Shown here: piece after piece, positions 44,617-58,221 of the stretch
Position numbering within the stretch: the first letter of the stretch is position 1
Layout: every line of letters begins with the position of its first letter
NCBI GenBank assembly: GCA_023259375.1
Contig: JAHFQC010000007.1
Coordinates: 1-64,000 of the forward strand
Origin: Alphaproteobacteria bacterium
GTDB taxonomy: Bacteria > Pseudomonadota > Alphaproteobacteria > Micropepsales > Micropepsaceae
DNA: 64,000 nt
Direction of reading: 5' to 3'
Translations under genes and position numbers: made by a program
Notes under the pieces: generated by a model
Database searches by the model: none
Told to the model about the DNA's origin: nothing
What the model saw: only the letters and a program-made list of their open reading frames with translations

Positions 44617-45360
44617 ATGGCCACGCCGGTTGACGTTCGCTTGATAGCTAACTTGACTTCGCCTGATTGGTGGACAATTGGCAGCACTGCTGCATCAACC
44701 ATAGTCGGCGCAATCATTGGCGCAGTGATTGCGTACATAATCGCCAAACAGACTGCAACCGAAAGCCGAAAGTCACTTAAGGCAGAGCTACGCTCGTCGG
44801 AAGAAGCAGCTACGCTGAGGGCCGAAACAAAGCTCATCCAACTTACAAACGCTGTCGCCGGCTATCACCAGGGAATTGAACAATGCATCAAGGATGGGAA
44901 GGCCAAGTTAGGAGAACACTTCCAATTGTGGTCTGCGATGAAATCTTTCGTGGGCGGATCGACTAACATTCCGTTCGATGTAGATGACATGATCGCGTTT
45001 ATGCGGGCGAGAGAATTCAGATTTGTATCGAAGTTCATACTCCTCCTTTCCCGCTTCAACTCGCTGGAATCGGGACTAGATGCATATAGGCAGGAACGAG
45101 ACAAACTACTTGCCATGTTAACACCGCAACAGATGGATGGGCTGTTTGGAATGGTGCACCTAACCGAACAAGAAAAGCGGCAACTTGCGCCGCATATAGC
45201 GGCAGTTAACGATTTAGCCGAACAGGTCCGTGTGCACGTAAAGGACGTCTTTGACTTGGCTCTCGAAGTAACGAACCAATTTGGCCCAATTGCCAGACGA
45301 TATTTCGACGACCCCGAATTTCCGATTCCCGCCCCGGTCAAGGCACCACCACATATATAG
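44617..45360 (+). CDS. AT-richer orphan protein with one membrane segment and coiled coil
   Basis: Not recognised. A 247-residue protein with one membrane segment at about residues 24-43 (STIVGAIIGAVIAYIIAKQT), followed by a charged coiled-coil (TESRKSLKAELRSSEEAATLRAE) and a mostly helical cytoplasmic domain. Its DNA is clearly less GC-rich than its neighbours and uses codons rare elsewhere here (ATA, TTA, AGA), suggesting recent acquisition. ATG 44617 has GGGG three bases upstream; ATG 44608 is an alternative. Architecture (anchor plus coiled coil) is typical of many phage-defence or uncharacterised effector proteins, but no domain supports that. Confidence 0.6.
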   Translation: MATPVDVRLIANLTSPDWWTIGSTAASTIVGAIIGAVIAYIIAKQTATESRKSLKAELRSSEEAATLRAETKLIQLTNAVAGYHQGIEQCIKDGKAKLGEHFQLWSAMKSFVGGSTNIPFDVDDMIAFMRAREFRFVSKFILLLSRFNSLESGLDAYRQERDKLLAMLTPQQMDGLFGMVHLTEQEKRQLAPHIAAVNDLAEQVRVHVKDVFDLALEVTNQFGPIARRYFDDPEFPIPAPVKAPPHI

Positions 45361-45470
45361 GCCATCTGTAATGGCTCATTTTGCAACGCAACAAATAGGC
45401 TGAAGCGGTCTGTAGCTCACCGCATCATTTCCCCCTCTATTGAGAGCAATAATTCCTTTGACACATACCA

Positions 45471-45893
45471 ATGCAATCCGCTGACGACGACCTCACCATC
45501 TCCGAAGCCATTTCCGATCTCGCGCTGGTGGCGTTGGAGCAGGCCTTGGCGGCGCGGCAGGGCACGCCCGACGTCGCGCCGTTCGTACTGATCGAGAGCG
45601 GCGGCTATTGCTATTTCCGCGCGCTCGCGGCGAACGACAATGTGGTGGAACAAGCCGCGGCGTTTCTCGCCCGCGATCCCGACACGACCGAGACCTATGC
45701 TTTAGCCTATGACGGTACCGTCACCGTCGAAGGTACGCCGTTCGATGCCATTCTCGTCATCGCCGGCGAGCCGGGCGCGGGAGATGCGTTCGTTTTCACC
45801 CAGCGCTATGATGGCGCGGCTTCGCCCGTCGCATTGATCGGCGCCCCGGCCCTGATCGGGCAACACGTCTCTCTGTTGAACAAAGGTTCGTAA
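45471..45893 (+). CDS. Conserved hypothetical protein
   Basis: Not recognised. A 140-residue soluble protein: an acidic start (MQSADDDLTISEAISDLALVALEQALA), then alternating strands (PFVLIESGGYCYFRALA; TETYALAYDGTVTV; FDAILVIAGEPGAGDAFVFTQRY). No signal peptide. It may be cotranscribed with the membrane protein that starts 30 nt downstream. GC content returns to the local norm. Confidence 0.6.
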   Translation: MQSADDDLTISEAISDLALVALEQALAARQGTPDVAPFVLIESGGYCYFRALAANDNVVEQAAAFLARDPDTTETYALAYDGTVTVEGTPFDAILVIAGEPGAGDAFVFTQRYDGAASPVALIGAPALIGQHVSLLNKGS

Positions 45894-45922
45894 CGCGCCG
45901 CTCCATCGATAAGGGTCCTGTC

Positions 45923-46309
45923 ATGAACGCCTTGTCCCTGCTCCGGATTGCATTGGTTGTGTTCGGCGTCGCCTGCCTTCTGTTTTACCCGATTGCAGTG
46001 GTGTGGCCGTCGGGCTGGATCTGGCATCACGGCGCGCCCTACGAGTCCGACTATTTCATGATGATCGTCGGGCTCTACGCGACCCTCGGCGTGTTTCTCA
46101 TTCGCGCTGCACGCGAACCGCTCGCGCACCAGAGCCTGATCTGGTTCACCGTGATTTCGAGCCTCGTTCACGCGGCCATCATGACGCAGCAGTCCTTCGG
46201 CACCACCGGCGGCATGGATCATAGCGGGCATTTGGCGGGCGATGTTCCTGCCCTGTTCGTCGTTGCCGCTGTCCTCGGTGGGCTGCTCTGGCGCGCCAAG
46301 TCGGCTTGA
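45923..46309 (+). CDS. Small integral membrane protein (DUF6632-like)
   Basis: A 128-residue protein with four hydrophobic segments: LLRIALVVFGVACLLFYPIAVVW, YFMMIVGLYATLGVFLIRAA, SLIWFTVISSLVHAAIMTQQ and LFVVAAVLGGLLW. The sequence FLIRAAREPLAHQSLIWFTVISSLVHA resembles DUF6632 as I recall it. Function unknown. Confidence 0.65.
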   Translation: MNALSLLRIALVVFGVACLLFYPIAVVWPSGWIWHHGAPYESDYFMMIVGLYATLGVFLIRAAREPLAHQSLIWFTVISSLVHAAIMTQQSFGTTGGMDHSGHLAGDVPALFVVAAVLGGLLWRAKSA

Positions 46310-46341
46310 GGAAATTGCGGCGCTGGCGTAAATGCCGCCCC

Positions 46342-47202
46342 ATGAGCACGCAGCCCCCCCTCTGGAAAGCCTCCGTTCCCTGCAAGAAATCCGATGCGCC
46401 CGATATCGTGGCGGCGTTGGAGCTGGCGCCGCCGAGCCCGCAGGCGGTGCTGGTCCAGGAGGACCCGTTCAAGGATAACGGCGTCGTCGAAGCGCTCTAC
46501 GACGTGATGCCGGACGGCGACGTTCTTTCCCGCATCGTCGGCAAAGCCGTGCATGTGCAGCTTCTGCCCGATGCCGATTGGATCAAGCTTTCGCAGGAAG
46601 GCCTGCCGCCGGTGCGCGCCGGACGCTTCTTCGTCTATGGCGCCCATGATGCCGGCAAGGTGCCGCACGGCGTCATTCCGATGAAGATCGAAGCCGGTCA
46701 GGCGTTCGGCACCGGTCATCACGAAACCACCGCGCTGTGCCTCAGCGTGCTGAGCGCGCTCGCCAAGCTCCGGCGCTTCAACAACGTGCTCGACATCGGC
46801 TGCGGCACCGGACTTCTCGCCATCGGCGCAGCGAAACTGTGGCACCAGCCGGTCACCGCCTCCGACATCGATCCGATTGCCATCGAAGTGACGCGCGAGA
46901 ACGCCGTCGCCAACGGCGTCAGTCCGCTGGTCCAGGCGGTCGTCGCCGACGGGCCGATGCATCCGATCCTGCGCAACCTAGCGCCATATGATCTCATTCT
47001 CGCCAACATCCTGGCCGGCCCGCTGATGCGGCTGGCGCCGTCGGTGTCCCACATCGTCGCCAAAGGCGGCGTGCTGGTGCTGTCGGGCCTGTTGCACTGG
47101 CAGGAAATCCAGGTGCTCAGCTACTACCGCCCGCACGGGCTCAAGCTGATCGACACCCGCCGCGACGGCAGCTGGAGCGCGCTGATCCTCGAAAAGGCAT
47201 AA
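46342..47202 (+). CDS. prmA: Ribosomal protein L11 methyltransferase
   Basis: Trimethylates ribosomal protein L11. The 286-residue protein has the N-terminal recognition domain and the SAM domain with IPMKIEAGQAFGTGHHETTALCL, VLDIGCGTGLLAIGAAKL, ASDIDPIAIEVTRENAVANG and the substrate motif LILANILAGPL. ATG 46342 is the start. The M24 peptidase gene follows 60 nt downstream on the same strand. Confidence 0.93.
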   Translation: MSTQPPLWKASVPCKKSDAPDIVAALELAPPSPQAVLVQEDPFKDNGVVEALYDVMPDGDVLSRIVGKAVHVQLLPDADWIKLSQEGLPPVRAGRFFVYGAHDAGKVPHGVIPMKIEAGQAFGTGHHETTALCLSVLSALAKLRRFNNVLDIGCGTGLLAIGAAKLWHQPVTASDIDPIAIEVTRENAVANGVSPLVQAVVADGPMHPILRNLAPYDLILANILAGPLMRLAPSVSHIVAKGGVLVLSGLLHWQEIQVLSYYRPHGLKLIDTRRDGSWSALILEKA

Positions 47203-47262
47203 GCCCCGCGGCCATAACGACAGGGTGGATTCTGGCGCCCGCGAGCCGTAACCTGCGGCGCC

Positions 47263-49077
47263 ATGAAAAAAATCTTCCAGTCGTTCGACGAAATCTCCGA
47301 TCCGGCGACCTGTGCGCCGCACCTTAAACTCCTGCGCGAGGAACTGACCCGCCGCGGGCTCGACGGCTTTCTGGTGCCGCGCTCCGACGAGCATCAGGGC
47401 GAATACGTGCCAAAGCACGCCGAGCGCCTCGCGTGGCTCACCGCCTTCACTGGCTCGGCCGGCATCGCGGTGGTGCTGAAGGACAAGGCGGTGATCTTCG
47501 TCGACGGCCGCTACACCTTGATGGTGCGGGGTCAGATCGACCTCGCTTTGATCGAACCGCGCGATCTCTTGACCGAAGGCCCCGGCGCGTGGCTGGAGCA
47601 GAATGCCGCCAAAGGCATGAAGATCGGTTTCGATCCCTGGCTGCACACCCAAGGCGCCATCGAAGCGCTGACGGCGAGTGTCGCGAAAGCCGGCGCAACC
47701 CTTGTTGCCTGCCCCACCAATCCGATCGATGCGGTGTGGGCCGATCAGCCCGAGCCGCCGACCGCCAAGGCCATCGTGCAACCCTTCAATGTGGCGGGCG
47801 AAACCTCGGAGAAGAAGCGCACCCGCATCGCCGAAGAGATCAAAGCCAAAGGCGCCGACGCGCTGGTGCAGACCATGCCGGATTCGATCGCCTGGCTGTT
47901 CAACATCCGCGGCGACGACGTTCCCCATACCCCGTTTGCGCTGAGCTTTGCGATCCTGCACAGCGACGGCACCGCCGACTGGTTCATCGACGAGCGCAAG
48001 ACTTCGCCGGAACTGAACGCGCATCTCGGCAACAGCGTGCGCCGCCATGCCCCCGCCGATTTCGCGCCGATGCTCGAAACCCTAAAAGGCAAGACGGTCG
48101 CGGTCGATCCCAACACCGCGGCGTCGGCGATCTTCGCGCGACTGGAAAAGGCCGGCGCATCGGTCAAGCGGATTGCCGATCCTTGCCAGCTTGCCAAGGC
48201 GTGCAAGAACCCGGTCGAGATCGAAGGCATCCGCAAGGCGCATGTGCGCGACGGCGTTGCCATGGCGAAGTTCCTCTCTTGGCTCGACCAGGAAGCGCCC
48301 AAAGGCGGCCTCGACGAGATCAAGGCGGCGCAGCAACTCGAAGCCTTCCGCGGCGCGTCGGAGCATTTGACCGACCTGTCGTTCGATTCCATTTCGGCGG
48401 CGTCGGAACATGCGGCGATCCCGCATTATCACGTGACCCAGTCGTCGAACCTGCCGCTGAAATTGAACGAGATCTATCTCATCGATTCCGGCGGCCAGTA
48501 TCCCGACGGCACTACCGACATCACCCGCACCATCATCATCGGCACGCCGACTGCGGAAATGAAAGACCGCTTCACCCGCGTCTTGAAGGGCCATATTGCG
48601 CTCGCCACCGTGAAGTTCCCGGACGGCACCACCGGACAGGCGCTCGATGCCTTCGCGCGGCGGCCGTTGTGGGAAGTCGGGCTCGATTTCGATCACGGCA
48701 CCGGCCATGGCGTCGGGGCGTATCTGTCGGTGCATGAAGGACCGCAGAACATCTCCAAGCGCCCGATCCCGCAGCCGATGAAGCCCGGCATGGTGACCTC
48801 CAACGAACCCGGCTACTACAAGGCGGGCGAATACGGCATCCGCATCGAGAACCTGATCGTGACGCAGCGCTGCGCCGAGCCGGGCGACCGCGGCATGATG
48901 GAGTTCGAAACCATCACCCTGGCGCCGATCGACATCCGCCTGATCGAACCCAAGCTGATGACCGACGCGGAAAAGAGCTGGCTCAATGCCTATCATGCGC
49001 GCGTGCGCGAGGTGCTGTCGCCGCTGCTCGATGCCGATACCAAGGCGTGGCTCGCCAACGCGACGCGGGCAATCTGA
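47263..49077 (+). CDS. pepP: Xaa-Pro aminopeptidase (M24B, aminopeptidase P)
   Basis: A 604-residue three-domain aminopeptidase P of the eukaryote-like long form. Two creatinase-type N-terminal domains (GLDGFLVPRSDEHQGEY; DGRYTLMV) precede the pita-bread domain. The dimetal ligands are visible: Asp pair in YLIDSGGQYPDGTTDITRT, His in GTGHGVGAYLSVHEGPQ, Glu in SNEPGYYKAG and Glu in MEFETITLAP. It removes N-terminal residues preceding proline. Its stop overlaps the esterase start (TGATG). Confidence 0.92.
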   Translation: MKKIFQSFDEISDPATCAPHLKLLREELTRRGLDGFLVPRSDEHQGEYVPKHAERLAWLTAFTGSAGIAVVLKDKAVIFVDGRYTLMVRGQIDLALIEPRDLLTEGPGAWLEQNAAKGMKIGFDPWLHTQGAIEALTASVAKAGATLVACPTNPIDAVWADQPEPPTAKAIVQPFNVAGETSEKKRTRIAEEIKAKGADALVQTMPDSIAWLFNIRGDDVPHTPFALSFAILHSDGTADWFIDERKTSPELNAHLGNSVRRHAPADFAPMLETLKGKTVAVDPNTAASAIFARLEKAGASVKRIADPCQLAKACKNPVEIEGIRKAHVRDGVAMAKFLSWLDQEAPKGGLDEIKAAQQLEAFRGASEHLTDLSFDSISAASEHAAIPHYHVTQSSNLPLKLNEIYLIDSGGQYPDGTTDITRTIIIGTPTAEMKDRFTRVLKGHIALATVKFPDGTTGQALDAFARRPLWEVGLDFDHGTGHGVGAYLSVHEGPQNISKRPIPQPMKPGMVTSNEPGYYKAGEYGIRIENLIVTQRCAEPGDRGMMEFETITLAPIDIRLIEPKLMTDAEKSWLNAYHARVREVLSPLLDADTKAWLANATRAI

Positions 49078-50087
49078 TGCAGCGCGAGGCTTTTCCCCGC
49101 GGGTCCGTCGCGACGTTGTGGCTCGACAGCACAGTGCTGCAAGACAACCTGATCGGCGAGCCGACCGAGCGGCGCATCGACGTCTACGTGCCGGCGAACC
49201 ATGACGGGAGTGGCCTGCCGCTGCTGGTCGATCTCGTCGGCTTCACCGGCGGCGGACCGTCGCACACCAACTGGAAAAGCTTCGGCGAGAATCTGCCGGA
49301 GCGACTCGACCGGCTGATCGCAACCGGCGCCATGCCGCCGGTGGTGGTGGCGCTGCCCGATTGCTGCACCAAGCTCGGCGGCAATCAATACATCAACTCG
49401 GCCGCGATGGGCCGCTGGGACGATTTCCTCTTGCAGGAAATGGTGCCGTCTATCGAGCAGGAGTTCGGTTGCGGCGGTGCGGGCAAGCGCGGCTGTTTCG
49501 GCAAAAGCTCGGGCGGTTACGGCGCCATGGTGCATGCCCTGCTGCATCCAGATTTCTGGTCGGCGGCGGCGGATCATTCCGGCGACAAGGCATTCGAGCT
49601 GTTGTTCGCGGCTGACTGGCCGAACGTGCTGCGCGCGCTCGCCAAAGCCGATAATTCGATCGAGAAGTGGCTGCAGGCCTTCTTCACCGCCACGGCGCTG
49701 AAGGTGCGCGACGGCGATATCCATGTGCTGATGGACCTCGCCATGTGCGCCACCTACGATCCCGATCCGAACGCGTTCATGGGTGTGCGTCTGCCGGTGA
49801 CGATCGACACCTGCGAGATCATTCCCGAACGCTGGGCCAACTTCGTCAAATGGGACCCGCTGACGCTGGTCGAAACGCACGGCGAAGGCCTCAAGCAATT
49901 GAAGACGCTCTATCTCGATTGCGGCGACGAGGACCAATACAATCTCGTCTACGGCGCGCGGCGGATGCACAAGCGGCTCGATGCGCTGGGTGTGGCGCAT
50001 ACTTACGAGGAATTTCCCGACAATCATTCCTCGGTCGATTACCGCATGGATAGAAGCCTGCCCATTTTGGCAAAAGCACTTCTTTAA
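49077..50087 (+). CDS. Alpha/beta-hydrolase esterase
   Basis: A 336-residue esterase of the esterase-D/enterochelin-esterase-like branch: RRIDVYVPANHDGSGLPLLVDLVGF, the nucleophile elbow GCFGKSSGGYGAMVHAL (GxSxG form GKSSGG) and the acid/His region LYLDCGDEDQYN..FPDNHSSVDYRM. No signal peptide. The ATG shares a base with the pepP stop, so it is translationally coupled. Substrate unknown. Confidence 0.85.
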   Translation: MQREAFPRGSVATLWLDSTVLQDNLIGEPTERRIDVYVPANHDGSGLPLLVDLVGFTGGGPSHTNWKSFGENLPERLDRLIATGAMPPVVVALPDCCTKLGGNQYINSAAMGRWDDFLLQEMVPSIEQEFGCGGAGKRGCFGKSSGGYGAMVHALLHPDFWSAAADHSGDKAFELLFAADWPNVLRALAKADNSIEKWLQAFFTATALKVRDGDIHVLMDLAMCATYDPDPNAFMGVRLPVTIDTCEIIPERWANFVKWDPLTLVETHGEGLKQLKTLYLDCGDEDQYNLVYGARRMHKRLDALGVAHTYEEFPDNHSSVDYRMDRSLPILAKALL

Positions 50088-50150
50088 TTGTCGCGCGACT
50101 TATCGGAAAACCGCTTCACACTTTTCCGGTCGCGCTCATAGGGGGACAGC

Positions 50151-50454
50151 ATGATCGTCGAAATGCGCACCTACACCATCAAGCGCGGGCACCGCGCCGC
50201 CATTCTCGAAGCTTTGAAGGGACCGACCTTCGCCGAGCTGAAGCGCATCGGCGTGCGCTGCGCCGGACCGTGGGCTTCGACGGAAGACGAGCAGAAAATC
50301 TTCTGGATGCGCGGCTTTCCCGATGCGACCTCGCGCACCAAGATGACCAACGAATTCTACGGCGGCGCGGCGTGGACCAATACGCTCGGCCCGATTTTCA
50401 TGCCGGTGCTGGAAAAGTACGACGTCGTGCCGGTCGAAATGGACGAGAGCGCGG

Positions 50455-50471
<17 letters not shown>
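50151..50471 (+). CDS. NIPSNAP family protein
   Basis: A 106-residue ferredoxin-like protein with the NIPSNAP start MIVEMRTYTIKRGHRAAILEAL and the FWMRGFPDATSR block of the family. Family function is poorly defined in bacteria. Its 3' end overlaps the opposing exonuclease gene by 17 nt. Confidence 0.87.
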
Positions 50472-54901
<4,430 letters not shown>

Positions 54902-54990
54902 CGCGCGTTCACCCAGAATCTTTCAGAACGAATAGTGACCAGAAGAACGGAAGGATCAAGCCCGGTCGCGCCGAAACGCGAGGAAACTTC

Positions 54991-55836
54991 CTACAGTACG
55001 TGGCTGAACGCCCGAGAAATCCACGAGCCTTTGTCCTCTTCCGGCTTCAGATGCTTTTTCTGAAGCAGGTTGTAGGCGTCCTCGTACCAGGGCGAACCGG
55101 GATAGTTGTGGCCGAGGATGGCGGCGGCGGTCTGGGCTTCGCGGGTCAGGCCGAGGGCGTAATAGGCCTCGGTCAGGCGTTCGAGAGCTTCGCCGATCTG
55201 GGTGGTCTTCTGGTACTGCTCGACTACGACGCGGAAGCGATTGATGGCGCCGATATAGTCGCCCTTGTAGAGATAGTAGCGGCCGACCTCCATCTGTTTG
55301 CCGGCGAGATGGTCCAGCGTCAGGTCGATCTTGAGGGTGGCGTCGCGGGCGTATTCGGTGTCGGGGAAACGCTGCACCACGTCCTGCAAAGCGACGAGCG
55401 CCTGCTCGGTGTTGGTCTGGTCACGCTCGACGTCGACGATCTGCTCATAGAGCGACACCGCCTTCAGATAGAAGGCATACGCCACTTCCTTCGAACCGGG
55501 ATGCAGCGAGATGTAGTTGTCGGAGGCGGCCACCGCTTCGGTGTATTTGTTGGCCTGGTAGTAGCAATAGGCGCTCATCAGCGAGGCGCGGCGCGCCCAC
55601 ACCGAATAGGGATGCTGGCGCTCGACTTCGGCGAACTGCTTGGCGGCGTCGGCCCAATCGTTGTTGCGCAGCTTCTTCCAGGCGTCGGAATAGATCTGCT
55701 CGATCGGCCGTTCCTGATAGTCGGCATCGCGCTGCTCGGTCTTGCCGGTCTGACGGTCGAGCCAAGCGCAGCCCGACAAGGACATGCCAACGCCGATGAC
55801 GAGCACAGCGGCCAAACCGCGCGACAGAAGCTGCAT
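54991..55836 (-). CDS. bamD: BamD, outer-membrane protein assembly lipoprotein
   Basis: A 281-residue lipoprotein of the BAM complex that inserts beta-barrel proteins. The signal peptide ends in the lipobox LSGC (VIGVGMSLSGCAWLD). The body is a set of TPR repeats (DAWKKLRNNDWADAAKQFAEVERQHPYSVWA; ASLMSAYCYYQANKYTEAVAASDNYISLHPGSK). ATG 55836 is used instead of the TTG two codons earlier. It lies between lpxC and recN as in relatives. Confidence 0.94.
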   Translation of the reverse strand: MQLLSRGLAAVLVIGVGMSLSGCAWLDRQTGKTEQRDADYQERPIEQIYSDAWKKLRNNDWADAAKQFAEVERQHPYSVWARRASLMSAYCYYQANKYTEAVAASDNYISLHPGSKEVAYAFYLKAVSLYEQIVDVERDQTNTEQALVALQDVVQRFPDTEYARDATLKIDLTLDHLAGKQMEVGRYYLYKGDYIGAINRFRVVVEQYQKTTQIGEALERLTEAYYALGLTREAQTAAAILGHNYPGSPWYEDAYNLLQKKHLKPEEDKGSWISRAFSHVL

Positions 55837-55973
55837 GGACAAGCGTTCCAGTTCAGACGCCCAGAAACGGGCATGCGGAACGCCTTATCGCATCCCGAAC
55901 GACGCAAGGTCCAGAGGGCAAAACCGCCTTTGCATTAACCGGTTAGCTGGGCCAGGGGTTACGGCGTCGTAAT

Positions 55974-56828
55974 TTAAGCGGCCGCAACGAGCCGGTAATT
56001 GGCGGGATCGGAGAAAACCGCCCGCAGCAGGGCGTTGTTGAGGGCGTGGCCCGACTTGACGCCTTCGAAGCGGGCGATCAGCGGCGCCCCCGCCAGACTG
56101 AGGTCGCCGACCGCATCGAGGATCTAGTGGCGGACGAATTCGTCGGGAAACCGCATGATGTCGGCGTTCAGCACCTTGTCGCCGTCGATCGCCAGGGTGT
56201 TGTGTAGCGAGGCGCCGTGGCCGCGGTCCATCTTTTTGAGCGCCTCGAGCTGGGCGATGTCGCCGAAGGTGCGAGCCGGGGCAATCTCATGCCGGAATGT
56301 CGCAGGCGACCAGTCAAAGGCGAACTGCTGGTGCCCGATCGCCGCTGAGGCGAAGGTAATCTCGAAGGTGAATTGCAGGCTGAGCGCCGGGACCAAAGCG
56401 GCGCGGGCGTCCTTGTGCGTCACTTCCACGCGGCGCAGGACCTTCAGCGCCTGAAGGGGAGTGTCGTGCTCCTGCACCCCGGCCGCATCCAACAGGTCGA
56501 GAAACGACAGGGCGTCGCCATCCAGCACCGGCGGCTCCGGCCCATCGACTTCGACCACCAGATCATCGATGCCGGCGCCCGCCACCGCGGCCATCAGATG
56601 CTCGACCACCGCCACGGAGGCCCGCCCGCTCTCAAGCGTGGTACCGAGGGTGGTTTCGGTCACCCGGTCATAGCGGGCCGGAACCTCGAGGCCGCCCAGA
56701 TCCATGCGCCGGAACACCACCCCGGAACCCGCCGTCGCCGGGGCCAGGATCATGCGGACCTGGGTGCCGGCGTGCAGGGCAATCCCTTCGCAGGCGACTT
56801 CCTTGGCAATGGTGCGTCTGAAGCTCAT
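55974..56828 (-). pseudogene. lpxC: LpxC, UDP-3-O-acyl-N-acetylglucosamine deacetylase, interrupted by an in-frame TAG
   Basis: LpxC catalyses the committed step of lipid A synthesis. From ATG 56828 (MSFRRTIAKEVACEGIALHAG) the frame is typical, including the zinc His in VVEHLMAAVAGAGIDDLVVEVDGPEPP. It reads DIMRFPDEFVRH and then TAG (56124-56126), where relatives have Lys (AAG). The same frame then continues open for 49 codons, [43 protein letters not shown], and ends at TAA 55974. Those codons hold the zinc Asp (LDxxGD) and catalytic His (KSGHALNN). One base change (AAG to TAG) explains the break. Sequencing error, true mutation or read-through are all possible; an inactive sole LpxC would normally be lethal. 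Confidence 0.88.
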
Positions 56829-56991
56829 GGCGGGCACATACTCGTGACGGACGCTGGATCATACAGACGTCAGAACCGCCGTCATATCACGGATGATACC
56901 AAGATGTTTCTGCCAACCCGCACATCCGCGGCTTGCCAGGGTCCCCGCCGCTGCCTCTAATGCGGTGACGAACAGTCCGGGGGGACTTGCC

Positions 56992-57864
56992 GTGAGACAA
57001 CACCGCGCCAAATGGCTTTGCGTCATTATCATGCTGATCGTCGTCGCGGCGACGGTGTACGGCACGTGGTTCTATCGCCTGGAACTGGAAGACCTCGGCC
57101 GCGCTGTTGGCCCTGCCGGGCAGGCACCGCAGATGTATCTTTGGGGCGCCGAGATCGCGGTGTGCATCGTCGTGTGGGCCCTGACCTACGGCGTTTGTGC
57201 CCTGATCCAGCGCAATACGCGGGTCGGCTTCAATCTCCTGCCGGTTTTGCTCATGGCGGTGATTCTCGTGAATTTCGGGCCGCGCCTCGCCCGCCTGGCC
57301 GGGTTCGACAGCTTTGACGATACGCGCTGGCAGACGCCGCGGATGCTGTCGAGCGACTACACCGCCGAAGTGGCTGCGAACGCCAACGCCTGCCAAGCTG
57401 AGTTGGACCAAGTCGGCTTTCCCAAATTCATGCGGCCGGTCAGCATCGGGTCGCCAAACGGTGTCGCGCGCGCCCGCGAAAAGCTGAAGCAGACCCAAGC
57501 CATCGAGCAGTCCTGCCAAGCGCGCGATGCGGCCGCGGCGGCCAAGTTCCGCACGACACTCGCGAGCCTCAATGCGACGGCGGAAGCCCGGCAAGCGGTC
57601 CTTGGCGCGCTCGCCGACAGCGCCGAAAGCGATCGGGCCCGCCAGCGCCAGATCGATGCCGATCTGATTGCCGAATACACCCGCATGCTCGACGATCTCG
57701 CCGCCGCCAAATCCGGCTGGGGCGCCCGCGGCTTCGACATGGCGTTTTACGGTGACCGCGATGCCGCCCGCTTCCGGGCGCACGCCGCCGCGGTGTCGAA
57801 GCTGTCGAAGGAGCGCCAGGCGGTCATACAGCGGCTCAATTCCCGCGCTCCGCAGGCGGACTGA
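56992..57864 (+). CDS. Membrane protein with coiled coil, unknown function
   Basis: Not recognised. GTG 56992 with GGGGGG upstream gives a 290-residue protein: three hydrophobic segments in the first ~110 residues (WLCVIIMLIVVAATVYGTWFY; YLWGAEIAVCIVVWALTYGVCAL; LLPVLLMAVILVNFG), then a soluble region that is Ala/Arg/Gln-rich and predicted helical (ARQAVLGALADSAESDRARQRQIDADLIAEY). It diverges from lpxC. The track start at 56893 has no ribosome site and adds unstructured sequence. Confidence 0.6.
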   Translation: MRQHRAKWLCVIIMLIVVAATVYGTWFYRLELEDLGRAVGPAGQAPQMYLWGAEIAVCIVVWALTYGVCALIQRNTRVGFNLLPVLLMAVILVNFGPRLARLAGFDSFDDTRWQTPRMLSSDYTAEVAANANACQAELDQVGFPKFMRPVSIGSPNGVARAREKLKQTQAIEQSCQARDAAAAAKFRTTLASLNATAEARQAVLGALADSAESDRARQRQIDADLIAEYTRMLDDLAAAKSGWGARGFDMAFYGDRDAARFRAHAAAVSKLSKERQAVIQRLNSRAPQAD

Positions 57865-58017
57865 CAAGGTCTGGTCGAACGCCGCGCCGGTTCGCGCCGG
57901 GCACCCGCGGTATTCCGGCAACGGTGGTAGGAAAATGCCCTAGCCTGCGCAATTTCCCCGGCGATACTAACCCCACGCTAACGACCCCGCGGTCAATCTG
58001 GCGCGGTGGAGGCCAGC

Positions 58018-58212
58018 ATGTCCCAGGAACACGCGACCAGCATCGTTTGCACCGCAGCCGAGACCGAAGATTGGCTGGCGATGGAGCTCGAAGAGCGCAA
58101 CGGCCGTCGCGGGGCCGCGGTGTCCTGGTCGGTCGCCCATGCCGGTCCGCTTCTGTCGGTCGCCTCGCTCGCCGTGATGGGCCTGATCCTAACCGCCCTA
58201 ATCTTCGGTTAG
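58018..58212 (+). CDS. Small membrane protein (64 aa)
   Basis: Not recognised. ATG 58018 has GGAGG seven bases upstream. The protein has a soluble half rich in Glu (TAAETEDWLAMELEERNGRRGAAV) and one C-terminal hydrophobic segment (LLSVASLAVMGLILTALIFG), a tail-anchored layout. It lies between the preceding membrane protein and the converging GH13 gene. Confidence 0.6.
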   Translation: MSQEHATSIVCTAAETEDWLAMELEERNGRRGAAVSWSVAHAGPLLSVASLAVMGLILTALIFG

Positions 58213-58221
58213 CGACCACCT

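Noticed and set aside
56124-56126. TAG in lpxC as pyrrolysine or selenocysteine-type recoding
   Set aside because: TAG is used as an ordinary stop by other genes here and no recoding element or suppressor tRNA is in the window; mutation or sequence error is simpler.
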